A stretch of DNA of 64,000 nucleotides, from the NCBI GenBank assembly GCA_001940925.1, contig MSGZ01000025.1:17008-81007 (forward strand), written 5' to 3'. The notes beneath the pieces were generated by a model, which did no database searches, was not told the origin of the DNA, and saw only the letters and a program-made list of their open reading frames with translations. Below are positions 7,916 to 16,647 of this stretch, piece after piece (position 1 is the first letter of the stretch; each line of letters opens with the position of its first letter). The stretch is from Ruminococcus sp. Phil11. Its GTDB lineage: Bacteria; Bacillota; Clostridia; Oscillospirales; Ruminococcaceae. The position numbers and the translations under genes were made by a program.

Positions 7916-7944
7916 TTGACGGATTTATACAAATCTGATATAAT
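7916..7944 (+). promoter_or_regulatory. Consensus sigma-A promoter of an orphan transcript
   Basis: TTGACG (7916-7921), 17 bp, TATAAT (7939-7944). No open reading frame with a ribosome site follows before the terminator at 8068-8111, so it appears to drive a short RNA. Confidence 0.8.
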
Positions 7945-7950
7945 ATAACC

Positions 7951-8111
7951 AAGGCGAGCAAAAAGCTACGGCATCCAAATGCTACGGCATCCATCCTTTC
8001 CTCCATAAATTGATTTATCATTGCCCGCCATACAAGATAAATCAATCGCCCTCTCGAATTTACCCGTAAACAAAGAAGCCTTCTCACCGTGATGAGAAGG
8101 CTTCTTTGTTT
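7951..8111 (+). ncRNA. Candidate small RNA, about 160 nt
   Basis: The region is bounded by a strong promoter and a 19-bp terminator. It holds a 13-nt direct repeat, GCTACGGCATCCA (7965-7977 and 7981-7993), and an 11-bp inverted repeat, ATTGATTTATC/GATAAATCAAT (8009-8019, 8036-8046), with a 16-nt loop. There is no credible coding frame. I do not recognise it as tmRNA, SRP RNA, RNase P or 6S RNA. It is inferred from signals only; no expression evidence is available here. Confidence 0.5.
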
Positions 8112-8112
8112 G
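8068..8112. terminator. Strong terminator, 19-bp perfect stem
   Basis: Bases 8068-8086 pair perfectly with 8093-8111 around a 6-nt loop (CCGTGA). The 3' arm ends CTTTGTTT on the plus strand. The stem is unusually long for a simple terminator. Confidence 0.85.
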
Positions 8113-8135
8113 TATTTGCGGAAACGGATAGAATC

Positions 8136-8275
8136 GCTGCATCAGCGTTCTTTTTTCATCATGCCTGCGGCGGGCTTCAGTATTGGGAGAAATAAAGCCG
8201 CAGAAGCCGCTTTAGCGGCGTGTACCGCGATTGTTGGGGGAGCTTCGCCAACCGCCCCCGGAGGGAAATGCCCGC
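8136..8275 (+). repeat. Dispersed composite repeat, copy A1
   Basis: Starts with GCATCAGCGTTCTTTTTT, continues through CGGGCTTCAGTATTGGGAGAAA, a GCCGCTTTAGCGGC palindrome, CGATTGTTGGG and a CCCCCGGAGGGAAA box. The same order of blocks recurs, inverted, at 24931-25101 and in part at 28386-28462. It does not encode protein. Confidence 0.8.
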
Positions 8276-8354
8276 GGGGGCTCCCCGCCCGGAGGAAAAT
8301 GCCCGCGGGCACACCACTGTTATTCACTATATCCATTGGGAGCAGGAACGCCAA

Positions 8355-8444
8355 AAAAGCCGCCCCGCGGCGTGTACCACGATTGTTGGGAGATGTTCGC
8401 TCCCCGCCCCCGGAGGGAAACGGCTGTCGGCACTGCCGACCGGG
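8355..8444 (+). repeat. Dispersed composite repeat, partial copy A2
   Basis: Repeats the second half of the element: a GCGGCGTGTACCACGATTG block, TTGGGAGATGTTCGCTCC, the CCCCCGGAGGGAAACGG box, and a TGTCGGCACTGCCGACC palindrome. The latter matches copy B, so A1 and A2 together rebuild the full-length unit. Confidence 0.75.
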
Positions 8445-8458
8445 CGCTCCCCGCGCAC

Positions 8459-8487
8459 TTGCATTTCTGCGGGAATCGTGGTATAAT
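8459..8487 (+). promoter_or_regulatory. Sigma-A promoter for the pyridoxal kinase operon
   Basis: TTGCAT (8459-8464), 17 bp, TATAAT (8482-8487), 39 bp before the ATG at 8527. Confidence 0.8.
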
Positions 8488-8526
8488 GCTATCTGACAAC
8501 GGATTTCAAAAGGAGGAATGCAGCCG

Positions 8527-9378
8527 ATGCGAACGGTACCCCGCGTGGCCTGTATCAATGATCTGTCGGGCTTCGGCAGATGCTCCCTGACGACGGCACT
8601 GCCGGTGCTTTCGGTCATGGGCGTGCAGGCCTGTCCTGCACCGACGGCTGTGCTGTCAAAGCACACCGGCTTCCCGCAGTATACCTTTACCGACCTGACC
8701 GATACGCTGCCCGCGTATTTTGAGAGCTGGTCGGATCTTGATTTTGACTGGATTTACAGCGGCTTTCTCGGCTCGCTCGGACAGATCGGCATTGTCAAGC
8801 AGTTTTTTCATACACAGAAGCAGAAGAACCCGTCCTGCAAGGTGCTGCTTGACCCGGTCATGGGCGACGACGGCAGACGCTACAGCACCTATACGCAGGC
8901 ACTCTGCGACGCAATGCGGGAGCTGGTCTCGGAGGCGGATGTCATCACCCCGAACATCACGGAGGCCTGTCTGCTGACCGGCACGGAATACCGCGGCGAA
9001 TGCCTGACGGAACGGGAGGCGGAGCGGCTCGCGGAACAGCTGATGACGCTCGGCTGCGGCGCGGTCGTCATCACGGGCATCGTGCAGGAAAACAAGATCG
9101 GCAACCTGACTTATCAGAACGGAACGGCGGCATATTCCGCCGTACACCGGACGGAATGCCTGTTCTCCGGAACAGGAGATCTGTTTGCGTCCGTGCTCTG
9201 CGGCGCGCTGGCAAACGGCGCGGCACTTGCGGATGCGGTGTCCGCTGCGGGCGCATTTTTATCGGAGGTCACGCAGGACACGCTGCGGCAGAATACGCCG
9301 GCCGCGGAGGGCGTGCTGCTGGAGCCTCTGCTGTACCGTCTGGGAGGGATGCGGTTTGGCACTGAACAGGGAAAATGA
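8527..9378 (+). CDS. pdxK: Pyridoxal/pyridoxamine kinase (PdxY/PdxK type)
   Basis: 283 residues of the ribokinase-like fold. N-terminal INDLSGFGRCSLT substrate loop, DPVMGDDG near residue 107, ITPNITEA near 138, and the catalytic anion-hole motif SGTGDLFAS near 218, whose Asp is the base. It phosphorylates pyridoxal/pyridoxine to the cofactor form in the cytoplasm. I chose 8527 because AGGAGG (8511-8516) lies 10 bp from it but only 1 bp from the in-frame ATG at 8518. The next gene, an ECF S-component, overlaps its end, which points to vitamin B6 salvage. Confidence 0.93.
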   Translation: MRTVPRVACINDLSGFGRCSLTTALPVLSVMGVQACPAPTAVLSKHTGFPQYTFTDLTDTLPAYFESWSDLDFDWIYSGFLGSLGQIGIVKQFFHTQKQKNPSCKVLLDPVMGDDGRRYSTYTQALCDAMRELVSEADVITPNITEACLLTGTEYRGECLTEREAERLAEQLMTLGCGAVVITGIVQENKIGNLTYQNGTAAYSAVHRTECLFSGTGDLFASVLCGALANGAALADAVSAAGAFLSEVTQDTLRQNTPAAEGVLLEPLLYRLGGMRFGTEQGK

Positions 9379-9871
9379 AAAGCTTGTCAATATGGTCTAT
9401 GCGGGGCTGTTCACCGCGCTGACGGCATTGCTGACGGCAGTGCTGCATATTCCGGTCGGGAACGGTTATGTGCACTGCGGCGACGCCGTGATCTATCTGG
9501 CCGCAGCGATGCTGCCCCTGCCCTATGCGGCAGGCGCGGCGGCGGTCGGAGGCGCGCTGGCGGATGTGCTTTCGGGCTATGCGGTGTACGCGCTGCCGAC
9601 CTTCATCATCAAGGCGATGCTTGCGGCGGTGTTTTCGGCAGTCGGCGGCACGCAGATGCTGGAAAAGCGGCGCATCCTTGCAATGATCCTCTGCGGGCTC
9701 GTATCCGTCACCGGCTACTGGCTCACTGCGGTGATCCTGTACGGCGGCTGGGCGGCGCAGTTTATTGAAACGGTGCCCGGCAACTGTATGCAGGCGATCG
9801 CATCCGGCATTGTGTATGCGGTGATCGCAGCGGCTATGGCGCGAAATCCCGGCGGAAAAATGAAAGGCTGA
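9356..9871 (+). CDS. ECF transporter S-component, probably for vitamin B6 (PdxU2-like)
   Basis: About 171 residues with five to six hydrophobic segments (VYAGLFTALTALLTAVL near the N-terminus) and the HIPVGNGYVHCGDAVIYLAA stretch typical of the YpdP/ThiW/PdxU-type ECF S subunits, where GYVHxGD-like motifs line the vitamin site. I place the start at TTG 9356, seven bases after GGGAGGG, overlapping the kinase end by 23 bp; an in-frame ATG at 9392 would also leave the first helix. The shared ECF energising module is not in this window. The B6 substrate is inferred from the kinase neighbour. Confidence 0.82.
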   Translation: MALNRENEKLVNMVYAGLFTALTALLTAVLHIPVGNGYVHCGDAVIYLAAAMLPLPYAAGAAAVGGALADVLSGYAVYALPTFIIKAMLAAVFSAVGGTQMLEKRRILAMILCGLVSVTGYWLTAVILYGGWAAQFIETVPGNCMQAIASGIVYAVIAAAMARNPGGKMKG

Positions 9872-9880
9872 ACACACAGG

Positions 9881-9908
9881 CACCGACTGCAATCAGTCGG
9901 TGTTTTTT
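9881..9908 (+). terminator. Intrinsic terminator
   Basis: CACCGACTG (9881-9889), 4-nt loop, CAGTCGGTG (9894-9902), then six Ts. It ends the pdxK/S-component transcript. Confidence 0.92.
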
Positions 9909-9930
9909 GCGAAAAATATTCTTCGGTTCC

Positions 9931-9959
9931 TTGCTTTTTTATGCAATATATGTTATAAT
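9931..9959 (+). promoter_or_regulatory. Sigma-A promoter of LRR-dockerin genes 1 and 2
   Basis: TTGCTT (9931-9936), 17 bp, TATAAT (9954-9959). Confidence 0.8.
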
Positions 9960-10018
9960 GTTTACGATGCGCGTTTTGCGCAGCGACAGTCAACAGGAAG
10001 AACAGAAAGGAAAGCGTC

Positions 10019-11800
10019 ATGAAGGGTATTGGAAAAATCGCAGTATTGCAGGCGGCCTGCCTGCTGATGACAGGCGGTGCGGGGATGCTCCCGGCGGAAC
10101 CGCTGACGGTTTTTGCCGCAGATAAGACCGTTTCCGGCACATACAACGGCATGACCTACGAGGATTACGGCACCAGATGCATGATCAACGGCTTTACGTC
10201 GGAGCTCCCGGCGGATCTGGTCATCCCGGAGAAGATCGGGGACATGACCGTCGAATGGGTCGGCGAGGAAGCGTTCAAGGGCTGCACGAAGCTGAGATCC
10301 GTCACGATCCCGAAAACAGTCGGTTATGTGCTGGAGGGCAGCTTTGTCAACTGCACCGATCTGGAGACTGTGACGTTTTCAGAGCGCACGGAGCGGGTAC
10401 ATTTTTTTGACAATCCCTTTGCGGGGACAAAGTGGTATGCTGCCAAAAAAGCGGAGAATCCGCTTGTGGTCGCAGACCGCAGCGTCATTGACGGCAAGAG
10501 CTGTTCGGGTGCTGTTAAGGTTCCGGACGGCGTGGAGGAGATCGTGACCGGCGCATTTGCGGAGAACACCGCACTGACCGGTATCACGCTGCCGGATTCG
10601 CTGACCGTGATCGGCAAGGAGGCGTTCCGCGGCAGCGGCCTGAAAGAGATCAGCATTCCCGGCGGTGTGGAGACCGTCGAGGCAAAGGCGTTCCAGTCCT
10701 GCACGGCGCTGACGGCTGCTTCATTCGGTGAAGGCGTCAAGGTCATTGAACAGTATGCGTTTGAGAGCTGCACTTCACTGCAGACGGTCAAATTCCCGGA
10801 GAGCCTGCAGGAGATCCGGCTTTATGCATTCCACCAGTGCGGGAAACTCGGCTCCGTCGTGCTGCCGGGAAGACTTCGGACGGTCGGTGCGGGCGCATTT
10901 ACGTTCTGCACCGCGCTGCAGGAGGTGACCTGCCTGAATTATTATACGATGTTTGCGGGCAGCAAAGCATCTGCCGATGTGAACACTGACAACGGCGTTT
11001 CGATCAGCAACAACGGTGAATATTCCAAGAAATTCACGTATACCGGCGTTGTCAAGGGTTATGCCGATTCGCTGCCTTCGATGTATGCAAAGAATCTCGG
11101 CATACGGTTCCAGTCGCTCGGTGATGCACCGCTGACGGGCAAATGCGCACCGGAAATGTTCTGGGCGGTTGACGGCGACACGCTGCATATCGAGGGCACC
11201 GGCAAAATGGACGATTACGGCGGCTACGACTACAGGCATTATGACAGTCTGCCGGAATGGTATTATCTGCGGAATGTCGCGCCGTGGTTCATGTACCGCG
11301 ACCAGATCAAATACGTCGTGGTCGGTGCTTATGTGGAGCAGACCTCGTCCGGCGCGTTCCGGGATCTGCCCGTGCTGGAAAGGGTCTCGTTCATGAATCC
11401 GAAATGCTGGCCCTCCGGCTCGGTCAGCAACGGCGTGAATGAAGAAGGAACGTATTATTATAACGGCGTGATCGCCGGCTTCAATGAATCGGAAGCGCAT
11501 GGTTTTGCAGACCGGAACAATTATCGGTTTGAGCGGCTTGACCCGCCGGAAAACGCGTATCAGCGCGGCGATGTGACCGGCGACGGCGATGTCAGCATTG
11601 ACGATGTGCAGAACACCCTGAAAGAGTATACCGAGTGTCTTTCGGGCAAGGCGGCGACGTTCAGTGAAAAGGAAACGACCGCTGCGGATGTCGATGAAAG
11701 CGGCAAGGTCAGCATTGAGGACGTCCAGCTGATCCTGAAATATTACACGGAAAACACGGTCGCAGGCAAGCATATCACATGGGAAGAACTGATGAAATAA
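10019..11800 (+). CDS. Secreted BspA-type LRR protein with dockerin (1 of 5)
   Basis: 593 residues. Signal peptide 1-33 (ends VFAADK). LRR_5/BspA leucine-rich repeats at about 45-330 show the tandem pattern AFxGCxxLxxVxIPxxV. A second short LRR block at about 430-500 follows a segment with APWFMYRDQIKYV. A type I dockerin at about 515-593 has two calcium loops (DVTGDGDVSIDD and DVDESGKVSIED) and a WEELMK tail. It would be exported and dock onto a cohesin scaffoldin; LRRs of this class bind proteins or surfaces, partner unknown. The next gene starts 24 bp on with no terminator, so the two are co-transcribed. Confidence 0.9.
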   Translation: MKGIGKIAVLQAACLLMTGGAGMLPAEPLTVFAADKTVSGTYNGMTYEDYGTRCMINGFTSELPADLVIPEKIGDMTVEWVGEEAFKGCTKLRSVTIPKTVGYVLEGSFVNCTDLETVTFSERTERVHFFDNPFAGTKWYAAKKAENPLVVADRSVIDGKSCSGAVKVPDGVEEIVTGAFAENTALTGITLPDSLTVIGKEAFRGSGLKEISIPGGVETVEAKAFQSCTALTAASFGEGVKVIEQYAFESCTSLQTVKFPESLQEIRLYAFHQCGKLGSVVLPGRLRTVGAGAFTFCTALQEVTCLNYYTMFAGSKASADVNTDNGVSISNNGEYSKKFTYTGVVKGYADSLPSMYAKNLGIRFQSLGDAPLTGKCAPEMFWAVDGDTLHIEGTGKMDDYGGYDYRHYDSLPEWYYLRNVAPWFMYRDQIKYVVVGAYVEQTSSGAFRDLPVLERVSFMNPKCWPSGSVSNGVNEEGTYYYNGVIAGFNESEAHGFADRNNYRFERLDPPENAYQRGDVTGDGDVSIDDVQNTLKEYTECLSGKAATFSEKETTAADVDESGKVSIEDVQLILKYYTENTVAGKHITWEELMK

Positions 11801-11824
11801 GCGCGAAAGAGAGGAAAAAGAAAC

Positions 11825-13312
11825 ATGAAGGGTTTGCGGAAAATTGCAGTAATGCAGGCAGCATGTCTGCTGATGACGGGCGGTGCGGTGATGCTCCCGG
11901 CGGCACAGGAGACAGCGATGACCGCCGTTGCTGCGGATTATACCGAGGAGGAATACGAGGGCTTTACGATCCGGAAGTATGAGACCTATGTGGAGATCGT
12001 GAAATATAAGGGCAGCCAGACCAAAGTGACTGTCCCGGATTATATTGACGATCTGCCGGTATTGAGTCTGGCCGATGAGGTCTTTAATTCGTATGTATTC
12101 CCGGACGGCAGCAGCAACAGCACGATCCTCTCGATGACATTGCCGAAAACCCTGCTGAATATCGGAAAGAATGTTTTTCACGGCTGTACCAAGCTGGAAA
12201 CGCTTGCGATCCCGGATTCTGTGACGGTGATCGGAGACGGCGTATTCAGCGGATGCAAGGCATTGAACAGCGTACAGCTGTCGAAGAAGCTGAAAAAGAT
12301 CCCGGACAGTGCATTTGAAAGCTGCATCAGCCTGACGGATATCGGGATTCCGGAAAAGGTGACCGCGATCGGCGGCAGCGCGTTCAAAGGCTGTACGGCA
12401 CTGAAGGAGATCAGACTGCCGGAACGCTGTACGTCAGTCGGCGAACGGGCATTCATGAACTGCACGAACCTGAAAGAAATCGTCCTGCCCGGCAGTCTCA
12501 CGGAGGTTGCGGGTCAGGCGTTCAAGGACTGCGCCAGACTGGAACGGGTCGTTGTCCTGAACCCGAAGTGCACATTTCCTGTCACCGAAAATCCGGATAC
12601 GGTCTGCAATTTCACTTTGAACGGCACCAGTTATTTTACCGGTGCGATCTGCGGCTATGAGAATTCTTCGGCGCAGGCATACGCGGAAGAAAACGAGCTG
12701 GAATTTGAATCTCTCGGTTCATTCCCGCCTGCAACGACCGCTCCTGCCGTGACCACCGTCCCTGCCGTCACAACGACCAGAACCGTGACCGCGACAACGG
12801 CACCGGTCACGACGAAAGCCCCCGTCACAACGACAAAGGCAGCCGTGACGACCGTGACCGTACCTGTCACGACCAAGCCTGCCGTCACAACGGTGTCCGC
12901 AGTCACGGCAAAGCCGGCATCCACGACGAAAACAGCAGTTACCACCGCTTCCGCGACCGCAAAGCCGGCCGTCACGACGAACGCCGCTGCATCGACCGCC
13001 AAGCCGGTCACGACCGCACCCGCACCGACCGCGCCGGTCACCACGACGACCAAAAATCCGTATACCTCGTACATCACGGGCGATGTCAACGGCGACGGAC
13101 AGGTCGGCGCGGACGACGCCCAGCTCGCACTGAAAGAGTATACCGAGGTGTTTGCGGGCAAAAAGACCACGCTTTCCGCCAAGCAGCGGGATGCGGCAGA
13201 TATCGACGAGAACGGCAAAGTCACTGTCGAGGACGCGCAGAATATCCTGAAATACTATACAGAGCGGGTCGTCGCAGGCAAAAGAATCGACTGGGCGGAT
13301 CTGCTGAAATAA
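11825..13312 (+). CDS. Secreted BspA-type LRR protein with dockerin (2 of 5)
   Basis: 495 residues. Signal peptide 1 to about 38 (MKGLRKIAVMQAACLLMTGG, nearly the same as gene 1). LRR_5 repeats at about 60-290 form a single uninterrupted block. A Thr/Ala/Val-rich linker at about 300-413 is built from TTxAVTTxxAVTT units. A dockerin at 418-495 has DVNGDGQVGADD and DIDENGKVTVED loops and the tail WADLLK. The linker is probably extended and may be glycosylated. A terminator follows at 13321. Confidence 0.9.
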   Translation: MKGLRKIAVMQAACLLMTGGAVMLPAAQETAMTAVAADYTEEEYEGFTIRKYETYVEIVKYKGSQTKVTVPDYIDDLPVLSLADEVFNSYVFPDGSSNSTILSMTLPKTLLNIGKNVFHGCTKLETLAIPDSVTVIGDGVFSGCKALNSVQLSKKLKKIPDSAFESCISLTDIGIPEKVTAIGGSAFKGCTALKEIRLPERCTSVGERAFMNCTNLKEIVLPGSLTEVAGQAFKDCARLERVVVLNPKCTFPVTENPDTVCNFTLNGTSYFTGAICGYENSSAQAYAEENELEFESLGSFPPATTAPAVTTVPAVTTTRTVTATTAPVTTKAPVTTTKAAVTTVTVPVTTKPAVTTVSAVTAKPASTTKTAVTTASATAKPAVTTNAAASTAKPVTTAPAPTAPVTTTTKNPYTSYITGDVNGDGQVGADDAQLALKEYTEVFAGKKTTLSAKQRDAADIDENGKVTVEDAQNILKYYTERVVAGKRIDWADLLK

Positions 13313-13320
13313 GAACAGAG

Positions 13321-13359
13321 AGACCGCCGCTTCAGCATTTGGCAGAAGGCGGTCTTTTC
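13321..13359 (+). terminator. Intrinsic terminator
   Basis: AGACCGCC (13321-13328) pairs with GGCGGTCT (13348-13355) across a 19-nt loop, followed by TTTTCT-type sequence. It closes the LRR 1-2 transcript. Confidence 0.75.
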
Positions 13360-13370
13360 TGAAATAAAAG

Positions 13371-13401
13371 TGTAACCTTTTCGGTACAGAATCGGTCATA
13401 A
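13371..13401 (+). promoter_or_regulatory. Candidate ECF-sigma promoter of LRR-dockerin gene 3
   Basis: TGTAAC (13371-13376), 18 bp, GTCATAAG (13395-13402). The same layout, TGTGAC-N18-GTCGTAAA, occurs before the ECF sigma gene at 53937. No good sigma-A promoter is visible between the terminator at 13321 and the gene start at 13479, unlike the other LRR transcripts. Confidence 0.5.
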
Positions 13402-13478
13402 GAGACAGAGGCGAAAAAAGTACGGTTTTCGCCGGATCCGATGCCCCGGACGGGGCAAGGTCAGAAAGGAAGGACATT

Positions 13479-16400
13479 ATGAGATTTACAAGAACGATTG
13501 CAGGATTGAGCGCAGCCTGTCTGATGCTCTCCGGGAGCGGCGCGGCGTTTGCACCGCTGCCGGTATCGGCCTACACGGCACCGGCGGCAGCGGCGACCGG
13601 CGTTGTGAACGGACTGAAGTATTCAACGGAATACGGCTACGGCATGATCACCGGCTATACCGACGAGCTGCCGGAGAATGTCATGATCCCCGAGCAGGTC
13701 GGCGGCAAGGATGTGGTGCGCATTGATTCGGAGGCGTTTGCGAACTGCAAAAAGCTGCGTTCCGTGATCATGCCGGATACGGTCATAGAAATCGGTTATG
13801 CCTGCTTCCGGGACTGCGTCAATCTGGAGGAGATCACGTTCCCGACGGAGATCACGGATTTCGGGCAGTATGCCGTTTACGGGACAAAATGGCTTGCAGA
13901 TCAGCAGGCGAAAGACCCGATGGTCATTGAAGCGAATATTCTGATTGACGGCACCGGCTGCACCGGTGAGGTCACAGTGCCGGACAGCGTTTGGTGCATC
14001 GGCATTCAGGCGTTCAAGGACAACACCGGGCTGACCGGCATCACGCTGCCGGAATCGCTGGAATGTATTGAAAGCTGGGCATTCAAAGGCTGCACCGGCC
14101 TGAAGGAAGTGACCCTTCCGGGTACGCTGGACAGCTTCATCGAGAGAGGCTGCTTCGAGAACTGCACGGGTCTGGAATCCGTTGTGCTCGGGGACGGCAT
14201 CCGGAAAATTGAGGATGACACATTCACCGGATGTACCTCGCTGAAAAGCGTCAGCTTCCCGCCGACAATGGTGCGCATCGGCAGCTCGTTCAGCGGATGC
14301 AGTGCCCTGAAAGCGGTCACAATTCCGGCGAACGTGAAGCTGGTGGATCCCGAAGCGTTCACGGACTGTAAGAATCTGGAGACCGTGACCGTTGAGGGCT
14401 ATTACACCTATCTTTCCGATCAGGACTGGAATGCAGTTGCATTCAGCAATTCGGGGCACTGGGCGGATGATTTCACCTTTACCGGCAAGCTCCGCGGCCT
14501 GAACGGTTCGCTGGCACAGGAATACGCAGAGCATTTCAACATCGAATTCGAGCCGGCCGGTGAAGCACCGACGTCCGGCGAATGCGGCGGCGGCCTGACA
14601 TGGTCGCTGACAGGCGATACCCTGACGATTGCCGATAACGGCAAAATGGATGATTACACCGGTCTGATGAAGGTCAACGGTGAGATCACCGGATCAAGCT
14701 TTCAGGATGTGGCCCCGTGGTTCATGTACCGCGACAGGATCAAAAATGTGAACGTCGGCCCGGATGTGATTGATATTGCATCCGGTGCACTGGCGGATAT
14801 GACGGCAATGGAGTCCGTTACATTTGAGAATCCGAACTGTGTGATTCCCACCGGCAAATTCACAATCAGCAACGGCGTTGACGAAGCGGGCAAGCGGCAT
14901 TACAGCGGCGTGATCCGCGGCTATGACGGTTCGACCGCGCAGGGATATGCAGATCGGAATGATATTCCCTTTGAATCACTGGGAGAATCTCCGGTTCTCA
15001 TTGTGACGACAGCACCCATGACATCAGCAATTCCCGGAACAACGATTGGCGGAGACCATTGTGATATCACGACACCGGCAAAGACGACCTATATCTCCGG
15101 CATGACGACAACAACAGCAGCAAAGACGACCTATATCTCCGGCGTGACAACGACCGCTGCATCGACAGCGACGGATATCCCCGGCGTGACAACAACTGAG
15201 ACTGTGGTCACGACACACTTCCCCGATGATACCTTCCGCGGCCAGTGCGGTGAGCACGCAACATGGGCATATAATTTTGTGATGCAGAACCTGGAGATCG
15301 AAGGCTCCGGCGACATGGATGATTACGACATCAACAAGGAGGAGACCGCACCGTGGTTTGAATATGCGATCACAGGCGATCCGTACTTCAACCGTTCCAT
15401 CAGAACGATCTTTGTCAATGACAGCATCACCGGCATCGGCGCAGGCGCATTCTTCAGCTGCGCATCCGTGGAGAACGTCGTCCTTCCGGAAAACGTCGGC
15501 AGGATCGGCGAAAATGCATTCTATCTCTGCGGCGCGCTGAAGCGCATCGTCATTATGAATCCGGAATGCAAGATCGCAGACACCGAATGGACAATCAGCA
15601 GCGGCATCAAGGCGAATCACGCATTCTTCAACGGCACGATCGTCGGATTTGAGGGTTCGACCGCGCAGGCATACGCACAGAAGTACGGTTACCGGTTCGA
15701 GGCACTGACGGTCGATCCGGAGAGCACCGCACCGGTCAACGGAATGCAGTTCGCGCTGAAGCTGGTGCCGTATCTGAAAACAGACGGCTATACCGCGGCA
15801 GAGCAGGCAGAATATCAGAAACAGGCAGACGAATTTATGAAGAAGGTCGCGCAGATCACAGTCACCGGTGACCTGATTCATGTGAATGAAGCCGATCCGG
15901 GAAAATCCGAGCCCTACTATAACATCACGGATACGCTGAAAGATGATGCAGCGGAGATCGCCGCACTGAGCGCATATGACAGCGCGCCGCTTTCTTGCCG
16001 CGTGCAGACCTACTGGGAACGCTATGATGTGAACGGTACGGCAGCAGCTGTATATGAATTTCTGGATGCATCCGGCAATGTGCTGCTGACCGCGGATGTA
16101 AATCCGGTCACATGGATCGTCAGAGACGGCGTCACGACCTATTATGACAAGTTCATGTGTGTTCTTGATCTGAGCAAGGCACTGGCGAGCAGTCCGGCGG
16201 ATCGTGCACTTGCACTCAGAGTGCTGAAAAGCAAGACCGTCAGCGAGCAGTATGTGCTTGCGGATTACGACTGCGAGACGCTGCTCGGCGATACCGACGG
16301 CGACAGCGATGTCTCTGTCATTGACGCACAGCTTGCGCTGAAAGCGTATACCGAGGGCATTTCGGGCAAGCCGAACGGCCTGACGCAGGCGCAGGTTCAG

Positions 16401-16523
16401 TCGACGGACATTGACCGTGACGGCAAGGTCAGCGTGGAGGACGTCCAGCTGATCCTGAAATACTACACGGAAAACACCGTTGCAGGCAAGACCGTGACAT
16501 GGGCAGCCCTGCGGAACGCATAA
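13479..16523 (+). CDS. Large secreted BspA-type LRR protein with dockerin (3 of 5)
   Basis: 1014 residues, the largest of the set. Signal peptide 1-32; LRR_5 block at about 40-345; interruption with APWFMYRDRIKNV; short LRR block to about 500; Thr-rich linker 508-582 containing repeated KTTYISG units; a third LRR block to about 740; an unrecognised region at about 745-930 with no LRR pattern; dockerin 935-1014 (DTDGDSDVSVID and DIDRDGKVSVED loops, WAALRNA end). A strong AAAGGAAGG ribosome site precedes the ATG. The multi-block layout suggests binding to more than one partner. Confidence 0.9.
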   Translation: MRFTRTIAGLSAACLMLSGSGAAFAPLPVSAYTAPAAAATGVVNGLKYSTEYGYGMITGYTDELPENVMIPEQVGGKDVVRIDSEAFANCKKLRSVIMPDTVIEIGYACFRDCVNLEEITFPTEITDFGQYAVYGTKWLADQQAKDPMVIEANILIDGTGCTGEVTVPDSVWCIGIQAFKDNTGLTGITLPESLECIESWAFKGCTGLKEVTLPGTLDSFIERGCFENCTGLESVVLGDGIRKIEDDTFTGCTSLKSVSFPPTMVRIGSSFSGCSALKAVTIPANVKLVDPEAFTDCKNLETVTVEGYYTYLSDQDWNAVAFSNSGHWADDFTFTGKLRGLNGSLAQEYAEHFNIEFEPAGEAPTSGECGGGLTWSLTGDTLTIADNGKMDDYTGLMKVNGEITGSSFQDVAPWFMYRDRIKNVNVGPDVIDIASGALADMTAMESVTFENPNCVIPTGKFTISNGVDEAGKRHYSGVIRGYDGSTAQGYADRNDIPFESLGESPVLIVTTAPMTSAIPGTTIGGDHCDITTPAKTTYISGMTTTTAAKTTYISGVTTTAASTATDIPGVTTTETVVTTHFPDDTFRGQCGEHATWAYNFVMQNLEIEGSGDMDDYDINKEETAPWFEYAITGDPYFNRSIRTIFVNDSITGIGAGAFFSCASVENVVLPENVGRIGENAFYLCGALKRIVIMNPECKIADTEWTISSGIKANHAFFNGTIVGFEGSTAQAYAQKYGYRFEALTVDPESTAPVNGMQFALKLVPYLKTDGYTAAEQAEYQKQADEFMKKVAQITVTGDLIHVNEADPGKSEPYYNITDTLKDDAAEIAALSAYDSAPLSCRVQTYWERYDVNGTAAAVYEFLDASGNVLLTADVNPVTWIVRDGVTTYYDKFMCVLDLSKALASSPADRALALRVLKSKTVSEQYVLADYDCETLLGDTDGDSDVSVIDAQLALKAYTEGISGKPNGLTQAQVQSTDIDRDGKVSVEDVQLILKYYTENTVAGKTVTWAALRNA
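15078..15143 (+). repeat. Tandem repeat in the Thr-rich linker
   Basis: A 24-nt unit encoding AKTTYISG occurs at 15078-15101 and again, identically, at 15120-15143 (period 42). A diverged third unit follows near 15160-15190. Confidence 0.8.
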
Positions 16524-16532
16524 CGCAGGATG

Positions 16533-16564
16533 AAAGGGCGTCGGCATCGGCTGACGCCCTTTTT
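16533..16564 (+). terminator. Intrinsic terminator
   Basis: AAAGGGCGTC (16533-16542) and GACGCCCTTT (16553-16562) form a stem followed by a T run. Confidence 0.9.
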
Positions 16565-16576
16565 GCAGCGGAATAC

Positions 16577-16605
16577 TTGCTTTTTCTGAGAAAACCTGTT
16601 ATAAT
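16577..16605 (+). promoter_or_regulatory. Sigma-A promoter of LRR-dockerin gene 4
   Basis: TTGCTT (16577-16582), 17 bp, TATAAT (16600-16605), nearly identical in form to the promoter at 9931-9959. Confidence 0.8.
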
Positions 16606-16647
16606 CGAAGCAACCGGGGGATTACAGATGAAAGGCGGGATCATCAA

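Noticed and set aside
8089..8496. Open frame of 135 residues in the repeat region before pdxK
   Set aside because: It starts within the terminator arm and runs through the dispersed repeat; composition and lack of a ribosome site argue against coding.
15071..15190. Possible CRISPR-like array
   Set aside because: The repeated 24-nt units are in frame inside a Thr-rich protein linker, with only two exact copies. They are coding repeats, not a CRISPR.
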